Source of the DNA: Drosophila miranda
Taxonomy: Eukaryota; Arthropoda; Insecta; Diptera; Drosophilidae
Direction of reading: 5' to 3'
Length of the DNA stretch: 64,000 nucleotides
NCBI RefSeq assembly: GCF_003369915.1
Contig: NC_046678.1
Location: 868,001-932,000 of the forward strand
The notes under the pieces were generated by a model, which saw nothing but the letters and a program-made list of their open reading frames with translations, ran no database searches and was not told the origin of the DNA. Shown one piece after another: positions 10,600 to 23,825 of this stretch. How positions within the stretch are numbered: the first letter of the stretch is position 1; each line of letters opens with the position of its first letter. The position numbers and the translations under genes are program-made.

Positions 10600-11015
10600 T
10601 GGGACTCGGGTAGATTCTTGCCACCCTACCGGTCTAGACTAAACTAATTGACCTGCCGTCGTTGCAAAATCGCAGTATATGTAATGGGGTAATGTTCGTG
10701 CACAAGCTCCTTCTCGGGATTGTTGCCTCCCAAACTCTCTTGGGTCAGATTGGCTTTGCCGTTCCATCTAGACCTACCCGTAATTTTATGCCCAACATAA
10801 AGCTTTTAGGGTTATATGTCATAACTTTAACTCCCTCGGTCATACCTTATCCCCTGAAATATCCCTTAAGCTAATAGCATGTAGTATTTATAATCACCTA
10901 AATTTAACAAACTTTTAACTTATCTTTTTTCCTCATTTTTTAACTAATTTATTAGCAGTAGTATTATTAGCAGATAATTGTTAATTAAATAAATAAATAA
11001 AATATAGAAAAAAAA
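10600..11015 (+). mobile_element. 5'-truncated LINE (Jockey/CR1 group) 3' end
   Basis: A 70-codon frame at 10662-10874 resembles the C-terminus of the reverse-transcriptase ORF of the LINE at 34.2-38.3 kb: the order VMFVHKLL, then a PSRPTRNF segment, parallels VIFMHNLI and IRLTRNF there. An AT-rich 3' region follows, ending in an AAATAAATAAATAAAATA tail near 11000. The 5' part of the element is absent, as is usual for LINEs. Confidence 0.5.
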
Positions 11016-13100
11016 GTAGATTTTGCTCACAGCGGAAGAAAAGTTAAATTTTGTTGCCCAGTGTCCTATCATTGCCCCTATTATTAGAGAAATAGCGCGT
11101 CAGCTTCATTAAATTTTGTATATAGTCTAGACTTTGTTTTGGAATCAAAAATTTGTTTGTTCAAATATTGAAAACGATGTCAATTAATCAGACCAAATTA
11201 CTGAACACAATTATTGAAAATAATATCAAGTGCATAGTAGAAAACCCCATCAGTGTCATAAAATATTCTCTCTGACATCTATGAAGCGTAAAAGATAACA
11301 TGTGCTGAAACTGTGAAACCAAATCACAGAGCCACAGAGCTTACAACTCTTATAGTCTCGTCTCTGAAATCTTGTTCCTATTAACACAGACAGACAAGAG
11401 TAAATACCACAAAATGGCAGCTTCCTTGTAAAAAGATATGGTTGCTTGCAGAAAATCTAATTTTACAAATAGGTGTACCTGAATATCATTAAAGAAGCTT
11501 TAAAAAACTTTTTTTAAAAAGCTTGCATTCCTATATGTTAGGGTATGTATGTAGGACAATTAGACAACACTGAAACTTCTAGCATTTACTAATAGTCTCC
11601 GTAGTTCGGTCTTTAGCTTCAGACCGACGGTCGCTATTTCTTTTAAATTGAAGCCGTTAGATTACGAATTTTAATATATTCCGATATAAAAAATATATTA
11701 CGAAAATAAATGGTACATCATCAATATATTCAATAATTTTATAATATCCAATATTCTAATAAGTATTCCATAATCAAAACTTAAAGTAAGTGTTACTACA
11801 TTCTATTAACAGGCATATTGCTATAAACAACTTACGTGCAATGCAAGAATTTATTTAGTAGATTTCATTAACTGTGCGTCGTAAATAATAGGAGGGGCGA
11901 CCTACATATGTATATTATTTTACTCAAGAAGCAATATGTATTTTTCTAACCTCGTTCATCTCCTTTTTTCTATATACATATGTACGAATGCCTCTTATTA
12001 TATACTAATATATGATAAATGAATACATTTATTTCCAAGCATCACATAAAGGAAAAATAACGTAAATAGTTTTAGTATGTGCATGTTCATATGTACGTAC
12101 GCATGTAAAGTATTTACATTTAATCACATTTTTCTGAGATCTATGTATGTAAATATGTTACCTAAGTTCTATAAATATACATACACATACATAGCTGAAT
12201 GTGTATTAATAAACAAACAAAAAAAACCGTTCATATGCATGTTCGAGTAGTCCAAGCATTGGTTGCCGATTTCAGTAGGTAACTATAAATAAAATACTCC
12301 AAAATGCCGATCGAGGTCGAATAATTGCATACATGGAAGAAGAAACACGTTATATTATGAGCTCTGATGTACCTGGCGCACTACGTTCACCAACATTGTC
12401 CATGACACGAAAAGCCCTTGCCTGTAACCATGGCAAGCGCGTTGCAACTCACCTCCTGACCAACCGACCAAAACCAAAATTCACATCATTCTACTTTTAT
12501 AGTAGATACTGAGCGCAAATTGTGTTGACACTTATAATAAAAGGGAAAAAAGCAAAGCAAGCTTTTCATATACATACGTTTAATTTGCAATATCAATTTG
12601 GGTTTTTTTTTTTTGTTTTTTTGGTTGCCGACACCGTCAGTTTACCTAATCCTGTTCTCACCGTTGCCGAATTCCCATTATATTCAGATGGTCGTCTCCC
12701 GCTACGCCATTGAAAGCTTAGTCTGATTTTCGCCCATGCGGTTGCCCGATCCCGTCATATTCGCTGCAGCTAGTGCGACTACTTAAAATTAGGTTTTTTG
12801 CGATCCATTAATTTGCATTAGGAAATATTAATTAATGTCAAAACTTCAGTTCAATCGTGTGGGACTCTTGGAGTTTTTACATAAGACACAAACCAACATA
12901 GCAGTCTTATATACATATGTACATAGATTTTAAATCTTTTACTGTTAAACTAATTCATGTTCAGTAGTTAGAATGACAGAGTCGAAGATGAAGATAAAAG
13001 ATATGGGACAGAAATACTAATATGACTGATGAGGCTTGCTGAGAAGGAAAGTCATGACATTACATTTATCAATGTTAAGAGAAGGTTTAATGCACACAAT
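11016..13100. other. AT-rich intergenic stretch without recognised genes
   Basis: I see no exon with family similarity here. The stretch holds ATGTACATA-type simple sequence (11900-12200) and a less AT-rich block at 12370-12480 that I cannot assign. The short open frame at 12522-12713 contains a poly-T-encoded Phe run and is not a credible gene. Confidence 0.5.
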
Positions 13101-13116
13101 TTATTGAGAGCGTATC

Positions 13117-13345
13117 TTCGAATTTGTGGATGCCACAGATTTTCATCCCTTGTGGGGGCGAAAGGGTCGTGGCAAAATTTTGAAAGAAATGGATGGACAG
13201 ACATACAAATCTCTATCGACTCGGCTATTAATGTTGATCAATAATATTTATACCTTATCTGGTCGGAAAGGCTTCCTTCTGCGTTTTACACACTTTAACC
13301 ACAAATCTAATATACCCCTATACTCTTTAAGTATATACCCCATAC
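13117..13345 (-). mobile_element. DINE-1 fragment
   Basis: GTGGATGCCACAGATTTTC, GGGGGCG and a TCGACTCGGCTATTGATG.. segment run into CACTTT(A)ACCACAAATCTAATAT, the reverse complement of the 5' half of DINE-1. The central tetranucleotide tract is missing, so it carries a deletion. Confidence 0.7.
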
Positions 13346-13714
13346 AAATTCTTGACCATGCAGGTCGATCGTTTCTATATCAGAAATATGGTAAAGAGAT
13401 CCGATTTGTATGAAATTCGGACTAGCTATGACAAACCAACTGAAACTTCAGTTCGTTTTCTTTTAAGCAGCGCAGAAACAACTTTTAGTACTCAGTTTAC
13501 ACAATATCAATTAGTTCAACAAGAACATTTCTTGTTACTTCAATATTTAAAAAGGTAACAAGGCTTAGAAAGTTTTTTTCAGAAGTTCTTCGCTTAATAT
13601 ATATTTCGGTTACCGGAGCCACGTCGCTTTCGTTTCAGAAACAAAAAAGCACAAACATATCGCAAATAAACCAATAAGTTCAATTAAATATCAAACATTT
13701 TTTAGGAGAATAAA

Positions 13715-16700
13715 ATGGAGCATGAAAATGGTATTGCTACAACTCCCTCGTTACCTTCTGGCAATATTATAATGCCTATTAAAAAAGCGAAATCGAAAAG
13801 ACCGAAAAAGTGTGACTATGACAACCAAAACATTTCAATGGTAAGTTTCTACTATAATGCTAAAAATGTAATTCATCCATAATAATAAAAGTTTAATATG
13901 TTACAGAAAAGAAGTTTTAGTAAATTTGACAACTTGCAAAAACGCAATCTTATTCACGTACGTTCACGAGATTCTAGTAAAGCCCAAGAAATTTTTCGTG
14001 TAAGCACTCATTAATTAATCAACTCATCTCATAATCGTCTTTTAAAATACATTTTAACTTTCCAAGCACTAAGTAGACCTTCATGCATATAATCATATAA
14101 TTCCCTCCTACTGGAAACTTTTTTCTTTCATGTGTATATTTTTTTTAGAATCCAACTACAGAGCAGCGGGAGAACTGTCGACAATGCGGTAAACCTGTAT
14201 ATAAAATGGAAGAAACCATTCTCCAGTTTAAAAACGAAAAAGTTATTTTCCATAAAATCTGCTTACGTTGCAGGGACTGTTCGAAACAACTAAAGTTTGT
14301 ATTTTTGTGATTTTTTAACCCTGTATAAGGTACGGAAATTCGACCTTAAAAACTTATTAAAACTGGAACCAGATCTCTGTATCGGAATGGTAGAACAAAT
14401 TTTAGAGATAGTATTGAATTAGTTTTGTCATTAAGGTGTATAGATGTGAATTACCGACAAAGCTCGTTGCGATTGAAACAAAAAGAATAAAGAAAACAAG
14501 TAGCAATACTAACGAAATTTTCTTTCACATAACTGTAAGAGGATAAGCCTAAAAACTAGGATAATTAAGACCTTGTAAAATATAATTTGCTTTCTTTGTA
14601 CAAGTAATAGTGACGACATATATCTTATTGGTGTATGTTCGAGTATTGTAAAAGGCAAAATAGCAATAGCAATTAAGCCAGTATCCCCGTCCGTTTAAAC
14701 ATTTGCACTGGCGAATATAGCAGAAATATGTAGACCTACTTAGGTATTATATTATATATGTACATAAATATAGTATAGATGCTTAGCTTGTATTTTATTT
14801 CGGGTTACCAGGGAAAAAACTGTAGCGGGTATTTAATATAAAATAAGACTTGATAATACTCGATTTGCTTATATGGTTCTACTTTATTATCGTATCTAGA
14901 CCTGAGAGCTATCATGTTCATAATGGTAACCTCTTCTGCACCGTTCACTTCAAGTTAATCTTTGCGCCCAAAATAATTCATGAAGAATCTAAGCCACGCA
15001 AACCTGAGCTTATAATACGTGAGAATCAACCTATTGAATTACCCCCAGATGTCGCACGAGGTAATTGTAATACAGACTTACGTGAAACCCGAACAGGCTT
15101 CTAACGTAAAGGGATAAAAGAAAACACTGATTAACAACACTGAAATGTTTATGCAAATAAACTTTTATGGATTCGAATATGCTTCTGTGCGTTTCAAACT
15201 TCTGCCCAATTTTAAAATACTCTTTCAAGATTATAAACGTGGCTTGCACTGGTCCGTCCAGATATCCGTATTGTCTAAATCATAGATCTCAGACAATGTA
15301 AGAGCTAGAGAAACCGGAATCTTTTGGCGTCAGAATCGTATGCTAATCGTAAATGGTTTCGATCGGATATTATGATTATAGGCACAATGAAGAAAACGCC
15401 ACCACAAAGTTGATCTCCTTGCTCGCGCACTTTTTCTCCCTATTCCAATGTGTTTTAGCAGACTCCCCCACGGATTGAAATTGGTTTTAAAATACACCCT
15501 TTAAAATACTTGTATCATAACTATGCGCTTCGTAAGGGTATGTAAAGTACACTCTCTCGAAGCTAGCCTTTTTTGCTTGTGTATATTCATATACATATTA
15601 ATATGCATATATACATTTGCATTCGTAAAATATTATTTTACTTTTTTTCTACATTATACTGAGAAAATTATATATAATATGTAGCATCCGATAAGCCGAA
15701 TCTTGGACTTGAGGAACTTCAACAACTAAATGTCCGCTCAAGATATCAAGTCTTTGAAAATGGATATAGAACTGATAACAATGATGACCATATTCAAACG
15801 CTACAACGGCAGGATTCAAATATTACGCAAAGTACGTCCATTTCTTCCAAACTATCGAAGTTGCATAAAAATGGCCTACTGGACACTGGTGAAAAGAAGA
15901 TCCTAGATTCAGGTAAATTTGAACAATCTGTCGAAGGTGGCAAATATTATACTAATTATAATCTTCAAAGATGATAATGATGATGATGACAGCGACATGA
16001 CCTTAATGCGTGTTAAAAAAGATACCGAAAAAGAGAGACCTGTGGGCTTGGGTGATGCAATGAATGATATTAAAACCAGATTTGAACGGGGTCATATGAT
16101 GGCAAAAGAAGAGCGTCGCGAAGAACGAAAACAGGAAATTCAGAGCATTCGTTCTCGATTATTTATGGGTAAACAGGCAAAGATAAAAGAAATGTACCAG
16201 CAGGCTGTTGCTGAATCAGAACAAGGAATCACTTCAGTGAGTAAGATACCGGATTCGGAAATCGGTGTAGCAGCTCGTTCAATTAAAGATAGATTTGAGA
16301 ACGGTGAAATGTTTAGTGAAAACAGTATTCAATCCAAAGAAGAAAGGAGCCACAGTTTGGGATTGCTAGAAGATGCAGATGTTTTCGAGTCTGGTATGAA
16401 TACTTAAATTGTGTTGTATAAATTTTGAACTTTACCACTTTTAATTTCTAATCAAATTATTTAAAAAAATTAAGCTATTAGTAAAACATCGCGTAGCATC
16501 TTCATGGAACTAGATGCAAATATCAACACGAACGTCAATGGAATGAATAAAATACAGAATAACAGACCAGATATCTATAACAAAATTCTGATTAACCCTA
16601 ATCAAAATATTGAACAAGAGGTAAGATTATGAAACAAAATATAAAAAAATATTAGTAAGCCTGAGAAATATATATGTATTTAGAACCCCGATGTAGATAT

Positions 16701-17533
16701 TATTAAATCTGACGCAAAGGAAGAAGACGTTAAAGTAACTACAGCTGAGTTAAGTGAAAGGTTTAACTTTTTCGAAAAATTTCGACCAATCCAGAAGGAA
16801 AAACGTCAGTTTCGCATGACACCACCACGTGATGGCGTTGTCAAATTGCCAACGCCGGACTCAGACGCTGACCTGTCAGATGCAAAAAAAACTTCGTGTT
16901 TTAACGATACTGTTCTGCAAAAAACTCAAACCGCATCGAACATTTTAAACAAGTTTCGCGAATTAGAGGGCAAAAGCTCTGATGGCGTCGATAAGCCGAG
17001 GAAACCCAATCCACTTAAATGCTTCACTCCCCCACCCGAAAATATTTATAACTCTGATAGATCTGAAAGCGAAGAGGAGCAGGACAGTGAAGACGATGAA
17101 AGTGAATTTGAAAAAGATACCCCAAAATCAAGTTGCAGTGATCAGGCCCTCAAAGAGGTAAGATATCTTGAAAATGGAAACGAAAACAAATTTAATCACA
17201 TATACTGCAGGCTCAGATAGCAGCTCGGGCTAAGCAATTGCGCTCAAAATTTGAAAAATGGCAGATCACCGAAATGGAACGTGAGTTCAGCGAAGGGCGA
17301 ATAGACATATATTCTCAACAGGTTTCCAATGATTCACTAGAAAGTGCAAAAACGTGAGAACCAACCGACATTAGATAAAATGACGCAGCGATTGCTTATT
17401 AAAATATAATTTCAGAATTCGAGAACGCTTTGAAAATATGAATAACAGTGAAACTCATCCGCCACCTATCCCACGGTATCAAGTCAACCGTTTCGTCGTA
17501 TGTATTATCCATAAAAATATTGATTTTGACTGA
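13715..17533 (+). CDS. CG33521: LIM-domain protein, EPLIN-like (CG33521 homologue)
   Basis: Ten coding exons with consistent phase: 13715-13840, 13907-13999, 14149-14294, 14900-15060, 15685-15912, 15971-16393, 16514-16620, 16684-17157, 17211-17353, then from 17416. About 660-672 residues. Exons 3-4 encode one LIM domain: CRQC and HKICLRCRDC supply the first zinc site, and YHVHNGNLFC..H the second. The rest is acidic and rich in short repeated segments of the type IKDRFENG / RSKFEKW / IRERFENM, which recur about five times and look like actin-binding or Xin/EPLIN-like linear motifs. In the LIMA1/EPLIN family such proteins bundle actin; a cytoskeletal role is an inference. The start follows a splice acceptor at 13704-13705. 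The C-terminus is uncertain: reading through gives a stop at 17531-17533, whereas splicing after 17497 reaches a TAA at once. A polyadenylation-type AATAAA lies near 17682. Confidence 0.82.
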
Positions 17534-19018
17534 TTTGTCTCATTTTAGTAATGAAGTCTTGAAACAATTTACATGTACTATTTTGTTGTTAATCAACAAT
17601 CCGTCTTGCGGACTCGAACCCACAGAAATTATGGTGTATTGTCGTATATTCGACGTATAATTAACATTTTTTAAATCTCAAATAAAAAATTATGTATATT
17701 TACTTCAGTTCTGCCTAAAATTCAAATGTTTTTACCACATTCAGGCAGGCTTCCTTGTTCACTTGATTTAGCGTTTAACGTTTCGTTTTAAGGTGCTCGT
17801 TTCACAGATTTATGTTATCGATGTTTCATTTTCTCATCGATTCTGGCAAACAAAAACAGCTAAAAATGTGCAGCGCGATAAAAAACATTTATTTTTTCAA
17901 TTGCTTGCTTTGAAGCAAAACGACGGCAGAAAGAGCGCGAGCTAAGAAGATCAAGACATCTTAGATGTGCATTTAACATTTCAGACGAGCTGTAGTAACA
18001 TAATGTTTATTGGAAATTATCTTGCTAATGGTCAAAAAATTAATTAGTTAATTAAAAGCTGGCCTTACCCAGATGTTCTGTTACGCGCATGTTACGAGCA
18101 CACTCTGTGATGTTACGAGCACACTTGTTACCAATTATTTCCGAGCCAAATTATTTATAAAGAAGGCTAAATTCCAAAAGTCCATACTAATTGGTTTTTA
18201 TCATAGTCATTCGCTTAGAAACTAACTATTTTTAAAATTACACGTCTGTAACTCTTTTTCGGTATTTCTAACCCAACGGAAAAAGAAATAAAATTTAAAA
18301 AAAAAACTTTTCACAACCAAAAATAAATTTTGTCTAATAAGCTAATTTGTTTCTTGTACACTAATAACAAACTCAATATAATTTAGATTTTTTTTAATTA
18401 ATTATTAATTAATTCTTTGTGTTCCACTCTTAACAATGGATTAAGGAAAGATCGTGTTATTATTAAACAACGCTCAGGATCGAGATAGCATCAAAGATTC
18501 AGCAACGTTTTGCAAATGATATTTTGGCTCGAACTCGAGCGCGCTCCAAAGAGCTCAAAAGTACCCAAATTATGTACTCAAAAGTAATTCTTTGACGTTT
18601 CGCTATTTTTGAGGATATAGCACAAATCTGAAGGCTTTATACGATTCGATTCCCAATAGGGTCAAATGTGTACTAAAACCCGTGGGGAATACCACCAAAT
18701 ATTAATAAATTTATAATTTAAAAAAAAATATTCTGCAAAAATATTGTTTTTTTTTTATAGAAAAAAAAAACTATTAGAAAAAATTTAGTTTTGTTAAAGA
18801 AATCGTTATTAAAATTGTACTTTTTTTTTTCTCCTTTTTTGGCGAAATTACTAAATATCTGTTGAAAAACGTGTTGTTTGGAAAAATATTTGTTTTTAAT
18901 AATATAAATATGACATCAACAATCTAGTATGTACTTTTGTTAGAAACGGATTCATTGACGCAAAAAAAAATTAGACGAATCGAAAAACATTTAGGGAAAC
19001 CCTAGGATGGACAAGTAA
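17534..19018. other. Intergenic AT-rich stretch
   Basis: No gene recognised. The segment 17750-17840 contains GTTTCGTTTTAAGG, also present inside the small TIR element at 49591-50015, so a decayed relative may lie here. The remainder is A/T homopolymer-rich. Confidence 0.4.
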
Positions 19019-20025
19019 ACGAGGGGAACGTTGTGAGTTGCTGCTGCGACAACAACTCTACAATTATACCGGATACATACAGTCAGTATGGCTACATTGA
19101 GCGACAAAGAGTGCGTGCGGGAGAGACAGAAAACGTGTCTGACGCCTGTCTTCGGGCGCTGCTCAGCCACTGAAAAATGATTTGTTCCTTTTGGCTATAC
19201 AAATGATTCGATCGGATTCAGATTCGGCAAACTGGTAGATATGGTCAATCTTTATGATTGGGCGTTTTTAGTTTTCTCGTACCTTCAATATTGGGTCAAG
19301 GGGGTGGGGCGAAATTTTGAAATACATATGTAACAGTGAAATCTAACAGGAGTGTGGATACCAAATTGTTGTTGCTCTAGGCTCTGAGATCTGTGGATGC
19401 CAAAGATTTTCGTCCTTTGCGGGGGCGAAAATTAATATATAAATTAAACATGTGCAGGTCCGATATCGCAGGAGTGTGGACACCAAATTTCGCTGCTCTA
19501 GCTCTTATAGTCTCTGAGATCTAGGTTCTCACAATAGGCAAAGCCGACCTTGAAACGTGTGTGTTAGAGAGAGACAGAGCGAGAAAGAAAGAAATAGTTT
19601 TCGTCATTCTGGCTTTAATAATTATACGATCTGGTTCAGATGCTGCACTCTAGAAGATATAGTCATTTTCTACGATTCTGCGTTTTTGGGTTTTCTCGTA
19701 TCTTTAAAATTGTGGATGCCACAGATTTTCGTGCTTTGTTGGGGCGGAGTTTTGAAATATACTTGTAACAGTGACATATCACAGAAGTCTGGATACAAAA
19801 TATCGTTGCTCTAACTCTTATAGTCTTTGAGCACTAGGCGCTCATAGGGACGGACAGAGGGACAGACGGATAGACATGGCTCAATCGACTCGGCTATTGA
19901 TGCTGATTAAGAACATATATACTTTATGGGGTCGGAAACGCTTCTTTCTGGACGTTACAAACATCCACTTTCACCACAAATCTAATATGTATACCTCTAT
20001 ACTCATTTTGAGTATCGGGTATAAA
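19019..20025 (-). mobile_element. DINE-1 / ISY-like Helitron, near full length
   Basis: Reverse orientation: starts GAGGGGAACGTTGTGAGTTG with the hairpin, then the inverse of the 3' terminus (ATACCGGATACATACAGTCAG), and ends ACTCATTTTGAGTATCGGGT. The GA-rich tract AGAGAGAGACAGAGCGAGAAAG lies at about 19565-19587. It separates the convergent 3' ends of the LIM gene and PIP4K. Confidence 0.85.
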
Positions 20026-20278
20026 AATGCACGAAATTTCGGAGTGCGGCTTTTTGGTGAAAGTCAACGATAATCTCAATTCTGTTCTTTGATTTTGTTC
20101 TTCCGTTTTACTGTAAAAATGTACAAGCACACTTCACCTGGGATCGCAGATCGATTAAGGGACGCAAAAACTACTAATGTAGAGGTATACTTATAATGTC
20201 TCATATTTGTGTATATCTTATATGTATAAATTTAACATTTTTAATGTGGCAAATACAATGATTATATCTGATGATATC

Positions 20279-22776
20279 TTATTCTATTGCTTTATCCATA
20301 AATTCCAAGAATCTTTTGGCATATTGTTCTGGGTCACATGTCGATATTCCGTCAACGTTACTACCATACTTAACGGTCTTTGCTGCTTTTGCCGCCTAAA
20401 ATTTTAAAATATAAGATGAAGAAATCAATGTGCGCGTTCACCAACACAACCATCCCAGCGCTCAGTGATGGTGCCGAATACAATAAGAATTTCACTTTTT
20501 ATTTACGCTTTGAACAAAACCGACTTTTGCTGATAGATTGGGAGCTTTACAATTTGTATAATTATTTATGGTTTATATCTATAGTAAGCAATCCTTCACT
20601 GAGCGCCCAGTATTTAATTCCTTTTAAATTACCTGTTTCTTGACACCGTATTGCGTTAGGACATCAATAATAGCTATAAAGTAGATTTCTCGTTTTTCTA
20701 AATTAATAAAAGAAACAAACATATATATATATATATATGAATAAAATTAGCCAGATGTCGCTACCCGATTTTTATTCTTTTATTGTGTGAATTATGGCTT
20801 TACCAATAAAACAGCAGCAATAAATCCGGGCTTTTGGTTATATAGTCCGATAGCTTATATGTAAACTGATCAAAAATAATATATATTATGGAGTAGTCGA
20901 ATCTTCCTTGAGTGTGATATAAAATACTTGTCTAAATCATAATATCTACCATAATAAATATCATAGCATGGGTATAAAAACACAGTAAGTGAATAGAATC
21001 GACTCTTCTATTTCATGTTATGTTTCTTTAGTCTTTGACTCTATTGAGAATTGGAAAATTACGCTTTAAGTGTGAAAATATGTACATATATTTATTTACA
21101 AAATTGCACGCGGAGAATGCCATTTACCTTCAATACTTGGAATGGCGTATATATCAACTTCGTAGACAACTTCTTTATACTGCGCACCTCTTGGTGAATC
21201 TGGAGGCGTGTTGTACGTCCAGCTTAAAGGAAACACATATCAATAAAAACACACTTAATTTAAAGATTCTAAATACCGTTCACCACTATCGCACTCCTCG
21301 CTCTCGCTATTTTCACTGCGTCCAGCAGCTTGGGTATTATCTCCCTGCAAAGCTTCCTCTTCCGCTCGCACACAGTCATGTACACCAACCAACAATGAAT
21401 AGTCCATGATGTGCAGCTTGGTAAGCAGCTATATCAATATAAATATTAGTTTGATAAAAAAAAATCATGTAGCATTAAGTTTTAAGTTATCATCCCGACA
21501 TTTTTCGTATACCTGGTAGAGTATACACATATGTATTTGTATTAGATGCTTAATTGTTTAATGATAAAACCTATGAAAACCGTGAGTATTTAATATCTCG
21601 TATCATATTCGCATTGAATAAGAATAATTTTTTTAATACATAACTAGTATGCTTACATCCACATCATTGTTTAGAGTATCCATTAATTTCTTTTTTGGTT
21701 CGTCTCCAATTTCCAGCTTGACCTTCTGTTTTATAAAGTCATTATCCTTGAATGTTGGCAAATGTTTTTCGAGCTCTTTTTCAGATGCTTCACGATCTAC
21801 AGTACTACCTTTTAAATCAAACTTTCTATAAAAATTATAATTATGGTTACGAATGGGCGAAACAACGATCAATACGATTCCATACTTATGAATTGTCAAA
21901 TGAGAGCTGAAAACATTCCGCATGACTACAAAATAATATTGCACGCTCTCCACAGTGATCCGATACATTCCCAAATATTGCGGTAAAAGAGTTTTTCCAT
22001 GTCTTTCAACAACGTACTAGAACAAAATCTATACAGTTGTTTGATATTATTAAACAACATTTTACTCACCGGATGATAATGCTTTAGAAAGGCATGCATA
22101 CGCTCAATTTCTTCTGATGTTAAGCTTTTAACTATAAAAAACTTGTCATAACTCTGGTAAAACTGTGCCCCAGACTTTCCGGAAGAGTCGATCCGTATCG
22201 GCTGTGAACGAGTCATCGACTCGCGATAATCAACATCATCAACATTAAATCTCTCTCGCAAATTGCGAAACACTAGGGGGCAATATTCTTTAACTTTAAA
22301 ATGTGACGGCATATTTTCCCTTAAAATTTAATAAATTAAACGTTTTAATAGAGCAATTTAAAAAACTTATTGCCTGTACGGATAGTCTATAAAGCTTTAA
22401 GATTTTAACGGATTATGTCAAATCAAAGTTTTAAGTAACAACATTTTTACAAGAGAATATCATTTTTACGAAGGTCTTACTTGTTAAATAAATGATTATC
22501 CACTTTAATTTTTGAATAAGCCCGAAAGTCATCTGGGAGAAGCATCACTGGTATATTTACATGGCTTAATTCATTTATCTGAAAGATCACATGATTGTTT
22601 TTATTAAATAATTCTATAATTTTAATTTGATAACGTACAGTGTGGTTTATTCCCCACATAAATACACTTAGAATCGGTTCATTGGCTCTGAACAGTTTTA
22701 CTTTTTGATGTTTTACTCTGAAATGCTTCTTTTTTAAAATTCGCGGTTGCGACGTCGAAGAGATCTTTTTATCCAT
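20279..22776 (-). CDS. PIP4K: Phosphatidylinositol 5-phosphate 4-kinase (type II PIP kinase)
   Basis: Nine exons, all phases consistent: 22639-22776, 22481-22578, 22070-22319, 21886-22016, 21657-21825, 21277-21428, 21128-21222, 20633-20697, 20279-20395; 404 residues, the usual length. It phosphorylates PI5P to PI(4,5)P2 at endomembranes. Diagnostic segments: [20 protein letters not shown] and [20 protein letters not shown] near the N-terminus, [14 protein letters not shown] (ATP site), [15 protein letters not shown] (catalytic region), and the C-terminal [13 protein letters not shown]. An acidic Ser-rich insert follows the catalytic region. The start ATG is preceded by a splice acceptor near 22800, and a donor-like GTAAGT near 23205 suggests a 5' UTR exon whose promoter would lie near the two TATCGATA sites. 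Divergent from Mitf. Confidence 0.95.
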
Positions 22777-23314
22777 ATTGCGGCTGGCTAATGCTTGTCT
22801 GTCTTAAATCATTAAAAAGGTAAATTAATTAAGAATAATTGTACTTTTAACCAAAACAATATGCATGTATACATATTTAACATATGTTTATTTATACATG
22901 CAATTCATATATGTGCATATGTACATATATACATACATATGATATATTAATCAATAAATAAATATAAATAAGGACCTAAAGTACGCCAAAACAGAGTTAC
23001 ATCTACATACATATGTAAATGTTTATTTTTTCGTTTGCTTGTTAACAAATGTGTTGATATTTAAATTTTGCATACATACATATGCATATATGGCAGTGTC
23101 TGTATACGTACGTACGCATGTGTGTATGTCCACTTAAATATTTTCTTCCAAAAATTACCGGCAGCTAGGGAACAAAATTGTTGTATATTTAAATAAGGTA
23201 AACTTACGTGAAGCTACAAATAGCAAAATTTCAGTTCTTTCATGTGGAATTAAATTGTTGATTCACTTGCTATTAAACGAAAAAAATCTTCGTCTACACA
23301 ATTGTAGAAGGAAA

Positions 23315-23322
23315 TATCGATA
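23315..23322. promoter_or_regulatory. DRE motif TATCGATA
   Basis: Palindromic TATCGATA, the binding site of DREF in Drosophila. It lies about 540 bases upstream of the PIP4K start and just upstream of a candidate noncoding first exon. A second copy is 70 bases further out. Confidence 0.5.
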
Positions 23323-23391
23323 CGAATGCACACACATAGCTTTGTATGTCATATATACATGTATGCATGTGCATCCCTATATGAATAGCTA

Positions 23392-23399
23392 TATCGATA
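23392..23399. promoter_or_regulatory. DRE motif TATCGATA (second copy)
   Basis: A second perfect TATCGATA. Paired DREs are common in promoters of broadly expressed Drosophila genes, which fits PIP4K, the nearest gene on the minus strand. Confidence 0.5.
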
Positions 23400-23825
23400 G
23401 GTTAGTCAAACTTGTATCAATTCTTTCCCTAGAAGTCTTTCGATAGTATCTATAGGGTATTCATCAACCATACTTTGGATTTTAAAAATAAGAATAAGAA
23501 TTGAATAAGAACACATTATGTGCATTTGGTATATGTATATGTACGCTCACAGGCTGCAGGCTATAGCAGACTGCACCACAATACAAAAAGTGCGTGCCAT
23601 ACATTTCTGTCGAAACTTACCACGGTTTCCTATATCTTTTCGCAGTGGAAACCCTAAAACCATGTTTCTCCTTATTATATTGGTAGACCCGGGAGTTTGT
23701 TTCAAGTAAAATTTTGTTTGTTTTTTGCACGCTTTTTAATTACAGAACAACATAAACGGGTTGGTATCCTAAAATCGGAATCAAAGTTGTGAGCGTTAAA
23801 ACGTGATTGGACAGAAGTATGAATC

